DNA of 64,000 bases from Myxococcus eversor (GCF_010894455.1 NZ_JAAIXY010000013.1:248001-312000), one strand, 5' to 3'. Counted from the first letter of the stretch, positions 53,076 through 62,032 are shown. The notes: generated from the letters alone by a model not told the origin. Numbers and translations are program-made.

Positions 53076-54740
53076 ATGGCTCGTTCGTCTTTGTCCCGCG
53101 GTGTCCGTCTGCTCAATCGCGGCCTTTTCTCGTCTGTTCTCGCGGTATCCCTTTCGGCATGTGAGCCGGCGGGACAGGCAGAGCCTCTCAATCCCGCTCC
53201 CCAGGAGACGGAAGAAGTGGGTGTCGACGCGAAGGCGCTGCTCGACCGCGTGGCGGCGTCCTCGTTGCGGCCGTTGTCCCATGAGCCGGTGCCGCAGGTG
53301 GTGGGCAGCCGCATCATCAACAAGGCCGCCGCCATCCGGCTGGGCAAGGTCTTCTTCTGGGATATCCAGACGAGCGGCGACGGCCAGACGGCGTGCGCGA
53401 GCTGTCACTTCGCTGGCGGCGCGGATGACCGTCGCGTCAACACCGTGCACCCGGGCGCCGACAATGTCTTCGACAGCATCTCCGGCCCCGGTGAGACGTT
53501 CACCCTGGCCAAGATCACCAGCGATGACCGCATCGGCTCGCAGGGCCCGCTGCGCGCGCAGTTCTGGGATCTGGATCCGGACCCCACCGTCGCGGCGGAC
53601 GTCTGTCAGGTGGTTCCCGACGTTCCGTTCAACGAGCACCGGCTGGTGGGCCCGCGTCACAGCCCGACCGTCCTCGGCTCGGGTTTCTACCGCAACCAGT
53701 TCTGGGGCGGTGAGGCCAACCACTTCTTCAACGGCGTGAACATCTGGGGCTTCACCGACAACAACACCCAGGGCTTCCTGGTGCGCATGGAGAACGCGTC
53801 GCTCGCGTCCCAGGCCACCGGCCCCGTGACGAACCTCTCCGAGCAGTCGTGCAACGGCCGCCCGCTGCTCGGCCCCTACAGCCTGGGCGAGAAGCTGGCC
53901 GCGCGCCAGCCGATGCAGCACCAGCGCGTCTCCACCACGGACAGCGTGCTGGGGCACCTGGCCAACCCCACCGGGCCGGGCCTCATCTGCAACGGCGCGC
54001 CGTGCACGTATGACCAGCTCATCCGCGAGGCCTTCGGCGACGCGCTGGCCAACATCTCGGTCAACGTCTTCTCGCTCATCTGGGGCGAGGCGCTCCAGGC
54101 CTACCAGGCCACGCTCATCCCGGACCAGACACCCTTCGACAGCTTCCTGCAGGGCAACCTGGGCGCGCTGACGAACAAGCAGCTCAAGGGCCTCAACGTG
54201 TTCGTGGGCAAGGGCGAGTGCGTCAACTGCCACACCGGCGCCATGCTGTCCGACGCCACCATGAGCTGGTACGAAAGCACCGGTCCGCTCAACCGCGACG
54301 GCGGCGACACGGGCTTCCACAACATCGGCGTGCGCCCCACCGACGACGACCTGGCGCGCGGCGACCTGGGCATCTTCGGCGGCGTGCCCAACTCCATCAG
54401 CCAATCCCCGTTCGACATGGGCGCGTTCAAGACGCCCACCCTGCGCAACGTGGGCCTGACGCCGCCGTACTTCCACAACGGCGGCTATCCCACGCTGGAC
54501 GACGTGGTGGACTTCTACGCGCGCGGTGGTGACTTCAACAACCCGGAGAAGTCGCTCGACATCAAGCAGCGCGTCTTCAGCGCGAGCGACCGTTCCGCGC
54601 TGGTGGACTTCCTCTCCAACGCGCTCACCGACTGCCGCGTCTACACGTACCGCGCGCCGTTCGACCACCCGGAGCTGCCGTTCCCCAACCGCGCGACGCT
54701 GCCCGCCACGGGCCGCGGTGGCAGCGGCGCCTGCCGCTAG
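53076..54740 (+). CDS. Di-heme cytochrome c peroxidase/MauG-family lipoprotein
   Basis: 554 aa. The signal peptide ends in a lipobox (AVSLSAC, Cys29). Haem site 1 is CASCH (107-111), followed by FAGGADDR; haem site 2 is CVNCH near residue 390, in GLNVFVGKGECVNCHTG. The C-terminal block FKTPTLRNVGLTPPYFHNGGY is the conserved end of cytochrome c peroxidases and MauG-like enzymes. At 554 aa it is longer than the usual 330-400, due to inserts between the haems. It could reduce peroxide or oxidise a protein partner. It has its own promoter and terminator, so it is not in an operon with the peptide locus that follows. The ATG at 53076 follows AGGGGG. Confidence 0.85.
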   Translation: MARSSLSRGVRLLNRGLFSSVLAVSLSACEPAGQAEPLNPAPQETEEVGVDAKALLDRVAASSLRPLSHEPVPQVVGSRIINKAAAIRLGKVFFWDIQTSGDGQTACASCHFAGGADDRRVNTVHPGADNVFDSISGPGETFTLAKITSDDRIGSQGPLRAQFWDLDPDPTVAADVCQVVPDVPFNEHRLVGPRHSPTVLGSGFYRNQFWGGEANHFFNGVNIWGFTDNNTQGFLVRMENASLASQATGPVTNLSEQSCNGRPLLGPYSLGEKLAARQPMQHQRVSTTDSVLGHLANPTGPGLICNGAPCTYDQLIREAFGDALANISVNVFSLIWGEALQAYQATLIPDQTPFDSFLQGNLGALTNKQLKGLNVFVGKGECVNCHTGAMLSDATMSWYESTGPLNRDGGDTGFHNIGVRPTDDDLARGDLGIFGGVPNSISQSPFDMGAFKTPTLRNVGLTPPYFHNGGYPTLDDVVDFYARGGDFNNPEKSLDIKQRVFSASDRSALVDFLSNALTDCRVYTYRAPFDHPELPFPNRATLPATGRGGSGACR

Positions 54741-54768
54741 GCTCGGCTCCACGCTGGTGCTGAATCAG

Positions 54769-54816
54769 AGCCACCCGAGGGGCGCGTCAAGCCCCCGGGT
54801 GGCTTTGCCCTTTTTG
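54769..54816 (+). terminator. Intrinsic terminator after di-heme peroxidase
   Basis: AGCCACCCG (54769-54777) pairs with CGGGTGGCT (54796-54804) and is followed by TTGCCCTTTTT, a real U-run. This separates the di-heme gene from the peptide locus. Confidence 0.75.
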
Positions 54817-54954
54817 CGCGGGATGTCAGGGCTCGCGCGAGAATAGACGGAAGTCTCGGCTCCCGGGGCTCGCTTGATGCTCCGGGAGGCCCGTGGAAGA
54901 GTTCCTGGCATTGGTGTCAGGTCTGAACAACAGGTTCCTCCCAGGAGTTGTCGC

Positions 54955-56754
54955 ATGAGTGAGCAAGCCGTGCCCATCGACCCGCATGAGACGCTGTACC
55001 TGCCCATGCGGCGCCGCTTCATGAGTGAGTACGTCCAGACGCCCGAGGGCACGAACGAGCTGCGCATCTATTACGGGCTCAAGGAGATCTCCATCGAGGA
55101 GGCGGACCTGCACTCCTTCGGTGAGAACCTGCTCAAGCAGGACCAGTTCATGGCGGCCATGGCCACGCGCTGGAGCAACGGCGAGCCGTATCCCTGGGAG
55201 CGCATCAAGGAGCTGCTCGAGCAACTGCTCGCGGAGAACATCCTGTCGCGCGAGGCGCCGAAGCTGTCGCAGGAGACGGACTACCACAAGATGGTGATGG
55301 AGTCGGAGGCCCGGCGGCCCGCGCCCACGGAGGTCATGTGGTGGAACCCCGACACGGAAGGGGTGCTGCAGAAGCTGGTGGGCCGGCCGATGGAGTTCGG
55401 CTTCCTGGAGGCGATGCTGCCCGTGCACCGCGCGGCGCACGCGGCGCTGGATGCCGAGGGGCGACACATCGGTGAGAACAACGTCTTCCCGGACTCCATG
55501 CGCATGCGGATGGAGACGGAGTGGCGCATGTGCCCGTACCCGGGCAGCCGCTTCAAGGACGACGCGCTGATGAACGTGACGGCGCTGAAGTCCATGTCCA
55601 AGCACTGGAAGCCCACGCTCCAGGCGTTGCTCATCCTGCGCGACGCGTTCCTGAAGCGCTATCCGCTGCTGCCGGATGGCCAGTGGCGCATCGGTGACTT
55701 GCACGCGTTCAGCTGCGCGGTGCTGGCACTGCCGTCGTCGCTGCTGCTGCGCGGCAAGGACCCCATCCCCAACGGGACGTTGGACCCGGTGCTGTCCTCG
55801 GTGTTCCGCGTCACCGACGGCGTGCGCATGGTGAGCATCTACCTGATGTTCCTGCCCGAGCAGCCCATGCCGTATGAGACGCCCATCAACCCGGCGTCGC
55901 TGCTGCACCTGACGGAGCGCGACAACCACTTCCTGTCCACGCGCGGCGTCTGCGCGGGCCCGCCGCACATGGTCGACGAGTTCTTCGCGACGATGCTCGA
56001 CGGCAAGCCCATGGCGGGCGAGCCGCTGCCGGAGCCGTCGTGGCTGGCGGAGATTCCCGCCGCCATCGACTACGGCCTGCGCGGGCTGCAACTGTATTCA
56101 CTTCAGTTCACCCTGTGGGCTCACATGTGCGCCACCTACGAGCGCATCCGTGACGCGGTGCTGCAGGCCGAAGGGCCGGCGGACAGCGGCTGGGGGCGGC
56201 TCAGGAAGCGCATCGAGAAGGACTGGAAGGTCATCCTTCCCACCCGGCAGAACACGCTGGTGCAGCGTGAGTGGGCCAAGGCCCGCTACGTGGAGATGTA
56301 TGACCGCGCCCAGCGCGGCCTGCGTGGCTTCAGCGAGGCCGCGCTGCAGAACATCAGCGACGTCTTCTCCCCGCCGAAGGACGCTGTGCACGCCCAGACG
56401 GCGGGGTCGCTGCGCACGCTGTTCCGCGAGCGCGCGCCGGTACCCGAGGGCTCACGTCCCGAGCTCATCGACGCCGTCGCCGAGGCGCTGGCCGACTACC
56501 TCACCATCGAACGCTCGGCCCTGGGCACGCTGGAGAACGTCCAGCGCGAGGTGAACGCGCTGCTCCAGCGACAGCATCCGGACCGGCACTTCACCAACAT
56601 GGACCTCTCCATCCACCACCGGCTGCGGTTCGCCACGATTGGCGTGCTGCCCTACCTGCTGGATGTGTTTCGCGAGGAGCTGGGGGTGGGCATCGAAAGC
56701 CACGTGGAGGCCGTCAAAATCACGCCTGAAACGCCCCGCGCCGCGGCTGCTTGA
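54955..56754 (+). CDS. 599-aa protein, unknown family, possible peptide-binding N-terminus
   Basis: 599 aa, soluble, no signal peptide. Residues about 22-105 look like a small winged-helix unit: two strands (ELRIYYGLKEISI) then helices ending ELLEQLLAENILSR. The pattern recalls PqqD/RRE peptide-binding domains in its C-terminal helix and Leu spacing; this is inference. The remaining 490 residues match no family I know. They contain spaced His (PVHRAAHAAL, SKHWKPT, IGDLHAFSC, SIHHRLRF) and several acidic helices, but no radical SAM, YcaO, LanM or grasp motif. The ATG at 54955 follows CAGGAG. It ends 165 bases before the peptide gene at 56919, after its own terminator-like hairpin. Confidence 0.75.
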   Translation: MSEQAVPIDPHETLYLPMRRRFMSEYVQTPEGTNELRIYYGLKEISIEEADLHSFGENLLKQDQFMAAMATRWSNGEPYPWERIKELLEQLLAENILSREAPKLSQETDYHKMVMESEARRPAPTEVMWWNPDTEGVLQKLVGRPMEFGFLEAMLPVHRAAHAALDAEGRHIGENNVFPDSMRMRMETEWRMCPYPGSRFKDDALMNVTALKSMSKHWKPTLQALLILRDAFLKRYPLLPDGQWRIGDLHAFSCAVLALPSSLLLRGKDPIPNGTLDPVLSSVFRVTDGVRMVSIYLMFLPEQPMPYETPINPASLLHLTERDNHFLSTRGVCAGPPHMVDEFFATMLDGKPMAGEPLPEPSWLAEIPAAIDYGLRGLQLYSLQFTLWAHMCATYERIRDAVLQAEGPADSGWGRLRKRIEKDWKVILPTRQNTLVQREWAKARYVEMYDRAQRGLRGFSEAALQNISDVFSPPKDAVHAQTAGSLRTLFRERAPVPEGSRPELIDAVAEALADYLTIERSALGTLENVQREVNALLQRQHPDRHFTNMDLSIHHRLRFATIGVLPYLLDVFREELGVGIESHVEAVKITPETPRAAAA

Positions 56755-56773
56755 AATGACGCAATGTTTCACT

Positions 56774-56812
56774 CCCGGGCCTGGAACGATTTATTCATGT
56801 TTCAGGTCCGGG
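56774..56812 (+). terminator. 14-bp hairpin between enzyme and peptide genes
   Basis: CCCGGGCCTGGAAC (56774-56787) pairs along its full length with GTTTCAGGTCCGGG (56799-56812), with two G-U pairs, around an 11-base AT-rich loop. It ends 5 bases before the -35 box of the first peptide gene. It may terminate the 599-aa gene or act as a partial block or an RNA end. Confidence 0.65.
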
Positions 56813-56816
56813 TGGC

Positions 56817-56845
56817 TTGACTCGCTTGTTTCACGGACTTATATC
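56817..56845 (+). promoter_or_regulatory. Promoter of first peptide gene
   Basis: -35 TTGACT (56817-56822), 17-base spacer, -10 TATATC (56840-56845), then 73 bases to the ATG. The second peptide gene has the same -35, spacer length and -10-to-ATG distance, and the two spacers agree at 11 of 17 bases including TTTCAC. Confidence 0.65.
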
Positions 56846-56918
56846 AGTGAGCGCCGATGAGACATTTATCTTGAATGTCGCGTCTGGTGGCTCTGTCCCG
56901 AAAACCAGGAGCAAGCAC

Positions 56919-56999
56919 ATGAAGATCAAGTCCAAGGTTCGTGGTGGTCCTCGCGGTTGCGGTCCCGGCGGCACCGTCATCATCTACGCCGAGCTGTGA
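56919..56999 (+). CDS. Small precursor peptide 1 of C39-exporter system
   Basis: 26 aa: residues 1-8 are basic (M-K-I-K-S-K-V-R), Gly9-Gly10 form a double-glycine site, and residues 11-26 (PRGCGPGGTVIIYAEL) would be the released part, with one Cys and a hydrophobic Tyr-containing end. The ATG follows AGGAG at 7 bases. It aligns with the 29-aa peptide at 63861: codons 1-20 differ at 10 places, 7 of them silent, which is the mark of selection on the protein. The double glycine and the C39 exporter encoded next door suggest cleavage after Gly10, though the leader is far shorter than the usual 15-30 residues. Confidence 0.82.
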   Translation: MKIKSKVRGGPRGCGPGGTVIIYAEL

Positions 57000-57143
57000 T
57001 TCACGGCTGATTGCTTGTCCTTCGGTCGTCAGTGGGCGGAGCCTCCGCCTGCTGGCGACCGTTGTCGTTTCCGGTGTTGGAGCGCGCCCTCGCTGGCGGC
57101 GCCCGCCCGGAGGCCTGGAGGGCCCCGCGGGCGAGGCCTTGCG

Positions 57144-59333
57144 TCAGGGATGGGCGATGACGATGAGCGTGGGTGCCCGCGCGTTGACGCAGTTCATCAC
57201 CTTGCGCATCGTCACCGGGTCCAGCGCGCCGAACGCCTCGTCGAGCACCACCACCTGGACGCGCTGAAGCAGGGCGCGCGCGACGAAGATGCGGCTCTGC
57301 TCCCCGTGTGAGAGCTGCCAGCCGCGCTCGCCCACCATCTGCAGGATGCCGGCGGGCATGCGTTGCAGCAGGTCCCCGAGGCCCAGCTCCTCGCACAGCT
57401 CCCGCGCCAGCTTCACGTCTTCCTGTGTGTGGGGCCAGGAGCGGCCCAGGAGCAGGTTCATGGCCAGCGTGCCGGAGACCACGTGGTTCTCGTGGAACTG
57501 GGGCGCGCCGGCGATCTGCGCGCCCCAACCGTCCGGCGTCCACGTGGACATGTCCAGGCCGCGCAGCAGCACCACGCCCGCGCCCTGGCGCCGCAGGCCC
57601 GTGAGGATGGAGGCGAGGGTGGACTTGCCGGAGCCGGAGGGCCCCTCCAGCAGCACGCGCTCTCCGGGACGGATGGACAGCGAGGCACCCTCCAGCACCG
57701 CGCGAGGCGAGGTCGGGTGCTTGAAGAACACGTCGCGCACCTCGAGCAGGGCCTGGCTCTTCGACGGCGCTTCGGTGGAGGCGATTGGCGCCACCTGGGG
57801 CACGCCGTCCTCGCCGTCCTTCGTCGCGCCCACGGCGCCAGCGAGCCGGGCCGCGTCCAGCATGGGGCGCACGCCGGTGAACAGCACGCGCGAGCCGATG
57901 AGCGCCAGCGCGCCCACGGCCATGGACATCACCGCGCGCGCGCCCAGCAGCGCCGCGCCCACGCCCACCGCGATGCTCGCCGTGGAGGCGCCGGCCAGCA
58001 CGTTCGGCAGCGTGGCGATGATGGCCACCGGCAACACCCCCCGGCGCGCGAGCGTCATGATTCGCGCGGTGCCCATGTCCCAGCGCTCGGAGGCGTCCGC
58101 GTAGCGGGCCACCTCCTGGTCCTCCTCCTCGTGCCAGCGCGACGGCTGCTCCTGCGCCAGCCGCGTGCGGTGGCCGAGCATCCGCTCGATGAGCGCGTGC
58201 GTCATCACCACGCGCGCCTCCGTCCAGCCCCGGAACAGCGCCGTCTGCCGGGCGATGAGCACACCCAACAGCGCGCAGAACACCAGCAGCGCCACCAGTC
58301 CCAGCCAGCCCGCGGGACCGGACAGGGTGACGCTGCCCGCCAGCGTCAGGTCCACCACCGCGAGCAGGCTGGTGAAGCTGCCGGCCAGCACCATCTGCTC
58401 CATGCCGGCGCTTTCGAAGGTCCTCCCCACGTACTCGCCGATGCCGCCCCGGCGCGCCTCGTCCACCGGCAGCGAGAGCGCACCGGCCAACAGCCGCCGG
58501 CGCAGGAGCGCGGAGAGGTCCAGCGCCAGCGTGCCCTGCGTCCACGCCAGCGCCGCCTGCAGCGGCACCGCCGTCAGACCCATCAGCGCCCAGGCCCACA
58601 GCCAGCCCTGGTCCAACTGCCCCTCGAAGGCCCCCTGGCCAATCAGCCACCAGCCCGCGAGCACGCAGACCTGGATGAGCACCGCCAGCACCAGCAGGAG
58701 CATGATGCGGGGCGGAGCCGACAGCGCCTTCAGGTGGTGGAGGAGCCTGGCGCCGGGGGGCAGGCGCAGCGTGCGCGCGGCGACCAGGTGCGTGTTGGCC
58801 AGCTGCGCGCCCAGAAGCGCGCGGCGGGCGAGCGTCCGGTGCGGCTCACGCAGCCCGGTTCCCTCGAGCACCTTGTCCACGGTGTTCACCTGCGTGCCCT
58901 CGACGAGCGCCTGCACGGCGGCGGTCAGCTCGTCCATGGGGACGTCGCGGACCGTCTCGTCGGGCGTGAGCACGCGCGCCGTCGCACCGGACGCGGACAC
59001 GCGCAGCAGCGCGACGACCTGGACGCCCTCGGTGGTGATGACGTCCAAGAGCGCGGGCGCGGCGCGCTGGATGGCCTTGGCCACCTCGCCATGCCGCGTG
59101 TAGTGCAGGTCCAGCTCCAGCCCCTGGGCCTGGGCCGCCGCGTCCAGCCACTCGCCCAGCCGGTTCGGGTCCTCCGGCGCCGCGCCCATCAGCTTCGCCG
59201 AGGTGCGCGGCAAGGGCAGGCCCACCCGGCGCGCCAGCGCCTCCAGCGCCTCCGCGCCCCGCTTCATCGGCCAGGCCAGGCCCGTCAGCGGCCCCGCCTT
59301 CCTCCGGGTCGACTCCTTCGCCACGCCGCTCAC
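57144..59333 (-). CDS. ABC exporter subunit, no catalytic Cys, NHLM ABC2-like
   Basis: 729 aa. Residues about 40-150 look like a C39-type fold (ending ALVEG) but no Cys-Gly-Pro motif is present, so it is probably not proteolytic. Six membrane helices follow at about 210-460. The ATPase has Walker A GPSGSGKST, signature LSHGEQ, Walker B VVVLDEAFG and switch His in IVIAHP. The stop falls directly after that HP, whereas relatives continue for 25-30 residues; no frame continues the homology. It is the last gene of the adaptor-ABC1-ABC2 operon; the GTG at 59333 overlaps the previous stop. With ABC1 it probably forms a heterodimeric peptide exporter, as in NHLM-type bacteriocin systems. Confidence 0.85.
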   Translation of the reverse strand: MSGVAKESTRRKAGPLTGLAWPMKRGAEALEALARRVGLPLPRTSAKLMGAAPEDPNRLGEWLDAAAQAQGLELDLHYTRHGEVAKAIQRAAPALLDVITTEGVQVVALLRVSASGATARVLTPDETVRDVPMDELTAAVQALVEGTQVNTVDKVLEGTGLREPHRTLARRALLGAQLANTHLVAARTLRLPPGARLLHHLKALSAPPRIMLLLVLAVLIQVCVLAGWWLIGQGAFEGQLDQGWLWAWALMGLTAVPLQAALAWTQGTLALDLSALLRRRLLAGALSLPVDEARRGGIGEYVGRTFESAGMEQMVLAGSFTSLLAVVDLTLAGSVTLSGPAGWLGLVALLVFCALLGVLIARQTALFRGWTEARVVMTHALIERMLGHRTRLAQEQPSRWHEEEDQEVARYADASERWDMGTARIMTLARRGVLPVAIIATLPNVLAGASTASIAVGVGAALLGARAVMSMAVGALALIGSRVLFTGVRPMLDAARLAGAVGATKDGEDGVPQVAPIASTEAPSKSQALLEVRDVFFKHPTSPRAVLEGASLSIRPGERVLLEGPSGSGKSTLASILTGLRRQGAGVVLLRGLDMSTWTPDGWGAQIAGAPQFHENHVVSGTLAMNLLLGRSWPHTQEDVKLARELCEELGLGDLLQRMPAGILQMVGERGWQLSHGEQSRIFVARALLQRVQVVVLDEAFGALDPVTMRKVMNCVNARAPTLIVIAHP

Positions 59334-62029
59334 GCCGCCCCCTTCCGCGAGACGTTCTCATCCCCGGCGGGCTCTTCGTTGAGCAGGCCGTGGTCCAGCA
59401 CCATCCGCCGCCAGCCGCCGTGGCCCGTCAAATCCCGGCGCATCTGCTCCTCTTCGTCGAGCAGCGAGCGGTACACGGAGTCCTCGCGCTGGGCGAGCCG
59501 CTTCGGATGGTCGTCCTCCACCAACTGCCCGCCCTTGATGACGAGCACCCGGTCGAACGTCAGCGTCTCCGCGATGTCATGCATGATGCACAGGAGCGTG
59601 GCGCCGGACAGCTCCGCGCGGGAGCGCTCCAGCAGCGCCGCGCGCCTGTCCCGCTCCAGGCCGCGGAACGGTTCGTCGAAGATGGCCAGCCGCACCCCGG
59701 GACGTAAAAGCGCCCGGCCCAGGCGCACCCGCTGCCCCTGGCCGCCGGACAGCAGGCTGCCGCCCTCGCCCAGCTTCGTCTGCAGGCCATGGGGGAGCTT
59801 GTCGAGGAACTCGATGAGGTCCGCGGAGCGCAGGGCCTGGCCCACGCGAGGCAGCACGTCCGTGGTCTCCACGCCGTACGCCAGGTTGTCCACCAGCGAC
59901 TTGTTCCACAGCGTGACTTCGGGCTCCACCCAGGCCGTCTGCCGCCGCAGCCGCGCCAGCACCTGGCCCTCCAGCGGCGCGCCATCCACCTCCACCCGCC
60001 CCGACGACGGCCGGTGCCAGCCCAGGAGGATGCCCACCAGCGACGACTTGCCGGCCCCCGAGGGGCCGACGATGGCCACGTGCTCCCCGGGCTTCACCGT
60101 CATGTCGATGCCCTGCAGAACCGTGAAGCCCGCGGCCTTCACCTCCACCTGCTGGAGCTTGAAGCCCACGCCCCCCGTCGCGGCCTTCGCATCCACGTCC
60201 GCGGCTGCCTCCAGCCCCGCGCCCACCTCGTCGGGCGTCAGCAGGGGCTCCATCAGGCGCGCGGTGAGCGACGACGCGGCGGGGTACTGGCGCAGCGCGT
60301 CCGCGAGCTGCTTGCCCAGGGTTGCCACGGCGAGCGCCCAGTAGACGAGCAACAGCACCGCTCCCGGCTGGATGCCCTGGGACACGGCGTGCAGGACGAT
60401 GGCCACCGAGCCGCCCGTGGCGACCATGGTGGCGATGGTGTCGGTGATGATGCCCCGCCCGAGCAGCGTGCGCGCGGCGCGGACGAACTCGTGCAGCGGC
60501 TCCTCGTGGGCCCGGCGAAGCGTCAGCTCCGCGCGGTGGGCCCGCAGCGCCACCGCTCCGCGCATGGCGTCCAGGTAGAAGCGCGACAGCACACCGTCGA
60601 AGTCGCGCATCCGCCGGTCCGCCTCCAGGAGCGAGCGCTGGGCGAGCAGCGGCACGGCGAGCGCCAGGCCGCCGCCGATGATGATGAGCGGGGCGCTTCC
60701 AGGGGCCAGCCACGTCAGGCCGGCCAGGGTGACGAGCAGCTCCGAGGTGGCACGCAGCACGCCGACGGCCATGGTCGGCACGCTGCGCACCTGGTGGATG
60801 CCGTGGCAGCGCTGCGCCATGTCGGACACCAGCCGGCTCTTGAAGTAGCGGTCTCCCAGGCGGGGAATCTTGTCGAGGAACGCCAGCCGCAGCCGCACCT
60901 CCAGCCGCCGGCCCAGCCGCAGCGTCCCCAGCGACAGGGGCAGCTCCATGAAGAAGAGCATCCCCATCAGCACCAGCAGCGTGACGATTCCCGCCAGCCG
61001 CTGTTCCTGGGTGGTGAGGTAGCGGCCCGCGTCGATGATGCCGCGCAGGAGCAGCGCCTCCAGGAACCCGCCCACGGCGGCCGTCAGGGCGATGGCCGCG
61101 AGCACGGAGGGCGCCAGCACGCCGTCCTTGCGCATCAGTGCCACCAGCTCCCGCAGCGGCCGGGTCGGGGGCTCGCTCAGGGCAGCCTGGAGCTCCGCGG
61201 ACAGGGGCGGCTCGTCCGCGCCACGCTCCGTCTTCTGTCCCCGGGCGAGGATTGCCACCACGCCTCGCAACGTGACCTCCTCCGCGTCGGGAGGCCCCAC
61301 CGCCGTCCAGTAGGAGGAGGGGATGACCGTCTCCGCGCGCCCCTCCTCGAGCGCGACGCGCACCTCGCGCGCGAGCTGCTCCAGGAAGCGGGAGGAGGCC
61401 TCACCCCGCTGGACACCGCCGCCTTCCACCAGCGTCTGCACCATCCGCGCCGCTGCGTCCAGGCAGGCCACGCCCTTCCACGTCGGGTCCGCCAGGGCCT
61501 CCGCGAGCAGCCGCTCCGAGAGCGTCGAGTCGGCGAGCGCCCTCAGCCGCAGGCGCATGCCCGCGAGGAACTCCTCGGTGCCGGCCCACTCCCGGAAGCC
61601 CTCGGCGGGGACGGGCAGGGCGTGGACATAGAGCCGGTCCATCAGCTCGTTCACGGACACCCAGCGTCGTCCCAGCGCGGGGTCCATGATCTGCACCAGG
61701 TTGCCCCACCGTCGCCAGATGACGATGAAGTGCAGGTTGCTGTCCGCCAGCCGCACCACCGCGAGCGCGGGCAGTGCCTTCGTTTCCGGCAGGAGCACCT
61801 GGTCCAGGGGGAGGACGACCTGGGTGGCGTCCAGGCCCAGCTTGCCGGCCAGCTCCTCCAGCACGTCGATGGACGTCCCGTCGATGTCCGTCTGGCAGGC
61901 CTCGCGCAGACGGCCGTAGCTGACCGACACGCCGAAGCCGTCGAACAGCGCCTTGAGGGCCGCCGGACCGCAGTCCATGGCGGAGGTCTGGATGACCTCG
62001 GGGATGAGCAGCTTGCGTTTGCTCGCCAT
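59330..62029 (-). CDS. C39 peptidase-ABC exporter, NHLM ABC1-like
   Basis: 899 aa. The N-terminal C39 domain is intact: Gln14 (oxyanion), Cys20 in MDCGPAAL, His100 in LHFIVIW and Asp116 in MDPALG. An unusual 150-residue helical insert follows, then six membrane helices (about 310-560). The ATPase has Walker A GPSGAGKSS, signature LSGGQGQRVRLGR, Walker B LAIFDEPF and switch His in CIMHD. Proteins like this cut the leader after Gly-Gly and pump the peptide out. At 899 aa it is longer than typical C39-ABC proteins (about 700) owing to the insert. The start at 62029 is 3 bases after the adaptor stop. The two peptide genes flanking the operon are the obvious cargo. Confidence 0.92.
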   Translation of the reverse strand: MASKRKLLIPEVIQTSAMDCGPAALKALFDGFGVSVSYGRLREACQTDIDGTSIDVLEELAGKLGLDATQVVLPLDQVLLPETKALPALAVVRLADSNLHFIVIWRRWGNLVQIMDPALGRRWVSVNELMDRLYVHALPVPAEGFREWAGTEEFLAGMRLRLRALADSTLSERLLAEALADPTWKGVACLDAAARMVQTLVEGGGVQRGEASSRFLEQLAREVRVALEEGRAETVIPSSYWTAVGPPDAEEVTLRGVVAILARGQKTERGADEPPLSAELQAALSEPPTRPLRELVALMRKDGVLAPSVLAAIALTAAVGGFLEALLLRGIIDAGRYLTTQEQRLAGIVTLLVLMGMLFFMELPLSLGTLRLGRRLEVRLRLAFLDKIPRLGDRYFKSRLVSDMAQRCHGIHQVRSVPTMAVGVLRATSELLVTLAGLTWLAPGSAPLIIIGGGLALAVPLLAQRSLLEADRRMRDFDGVLSRFYLDAMRGAVALRAHRAELTLRRAHEEPLHEFVRAARTLLGRGIITDTIATMVATGGSVAIVLHAVSQGIQPGAVLLLVYWALAVATLGKQLADALRQYPAASSLTARLMEPLLTPDEVGAGLEAAADVDAKAATGGVGFKLQQVEVKAAGFTVLQGIDMTVKPGEHVAIVGPSGAGKSSLVGILLGWHRPSSGRVEVDGAPLEGQVLARLRRQTAWVEPEVTLWNKSLVDNLAYGVETTDVLPRVGQALRSADLIEFLDKLPHGLQTKLGEGGSLLSGGQGQRVRLGRALLRPGVRLAIFDEPFRGLERDRRAALLERSRAELSGATLLCIMHDIAETLTFDRVLVIKGGQLVEDDHPKRLAQREDSVYRSLLDEEEQMRRDLTGHGGWRRMVLDHGLLNEEPAGDENVSRKGAA

Positions 62030-62032
62030 GGC

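Noticed and set aside
53076-54740. Di-heme MauG-like protein as a modifying enzyme of the peptide system
   Set aside because: It has its own promoter and a proper intrinsic terminator before the 599-aa gene, and its lipoprotein signal places it outside the cytoplasm, where precursor modification before export would happen.
56817-56918. N-terminal extension of peptide 1, and likewise 63699-63860 for peptide 2
   Set aside because: The extensions are unrelated to each other and cover the shared promoter; conservation begins at the ribosome binding site and ATG.
57363-60344. A 993-aa open frame on the plus strand opposite the exporter genes, and a similar 985-aa one at 59789-62746
   Set aside because: Both are antisense shadows of the ABC genes, rich in Arg, Gln, His and Gly with no domain. 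High GC3 keeps such frames open.
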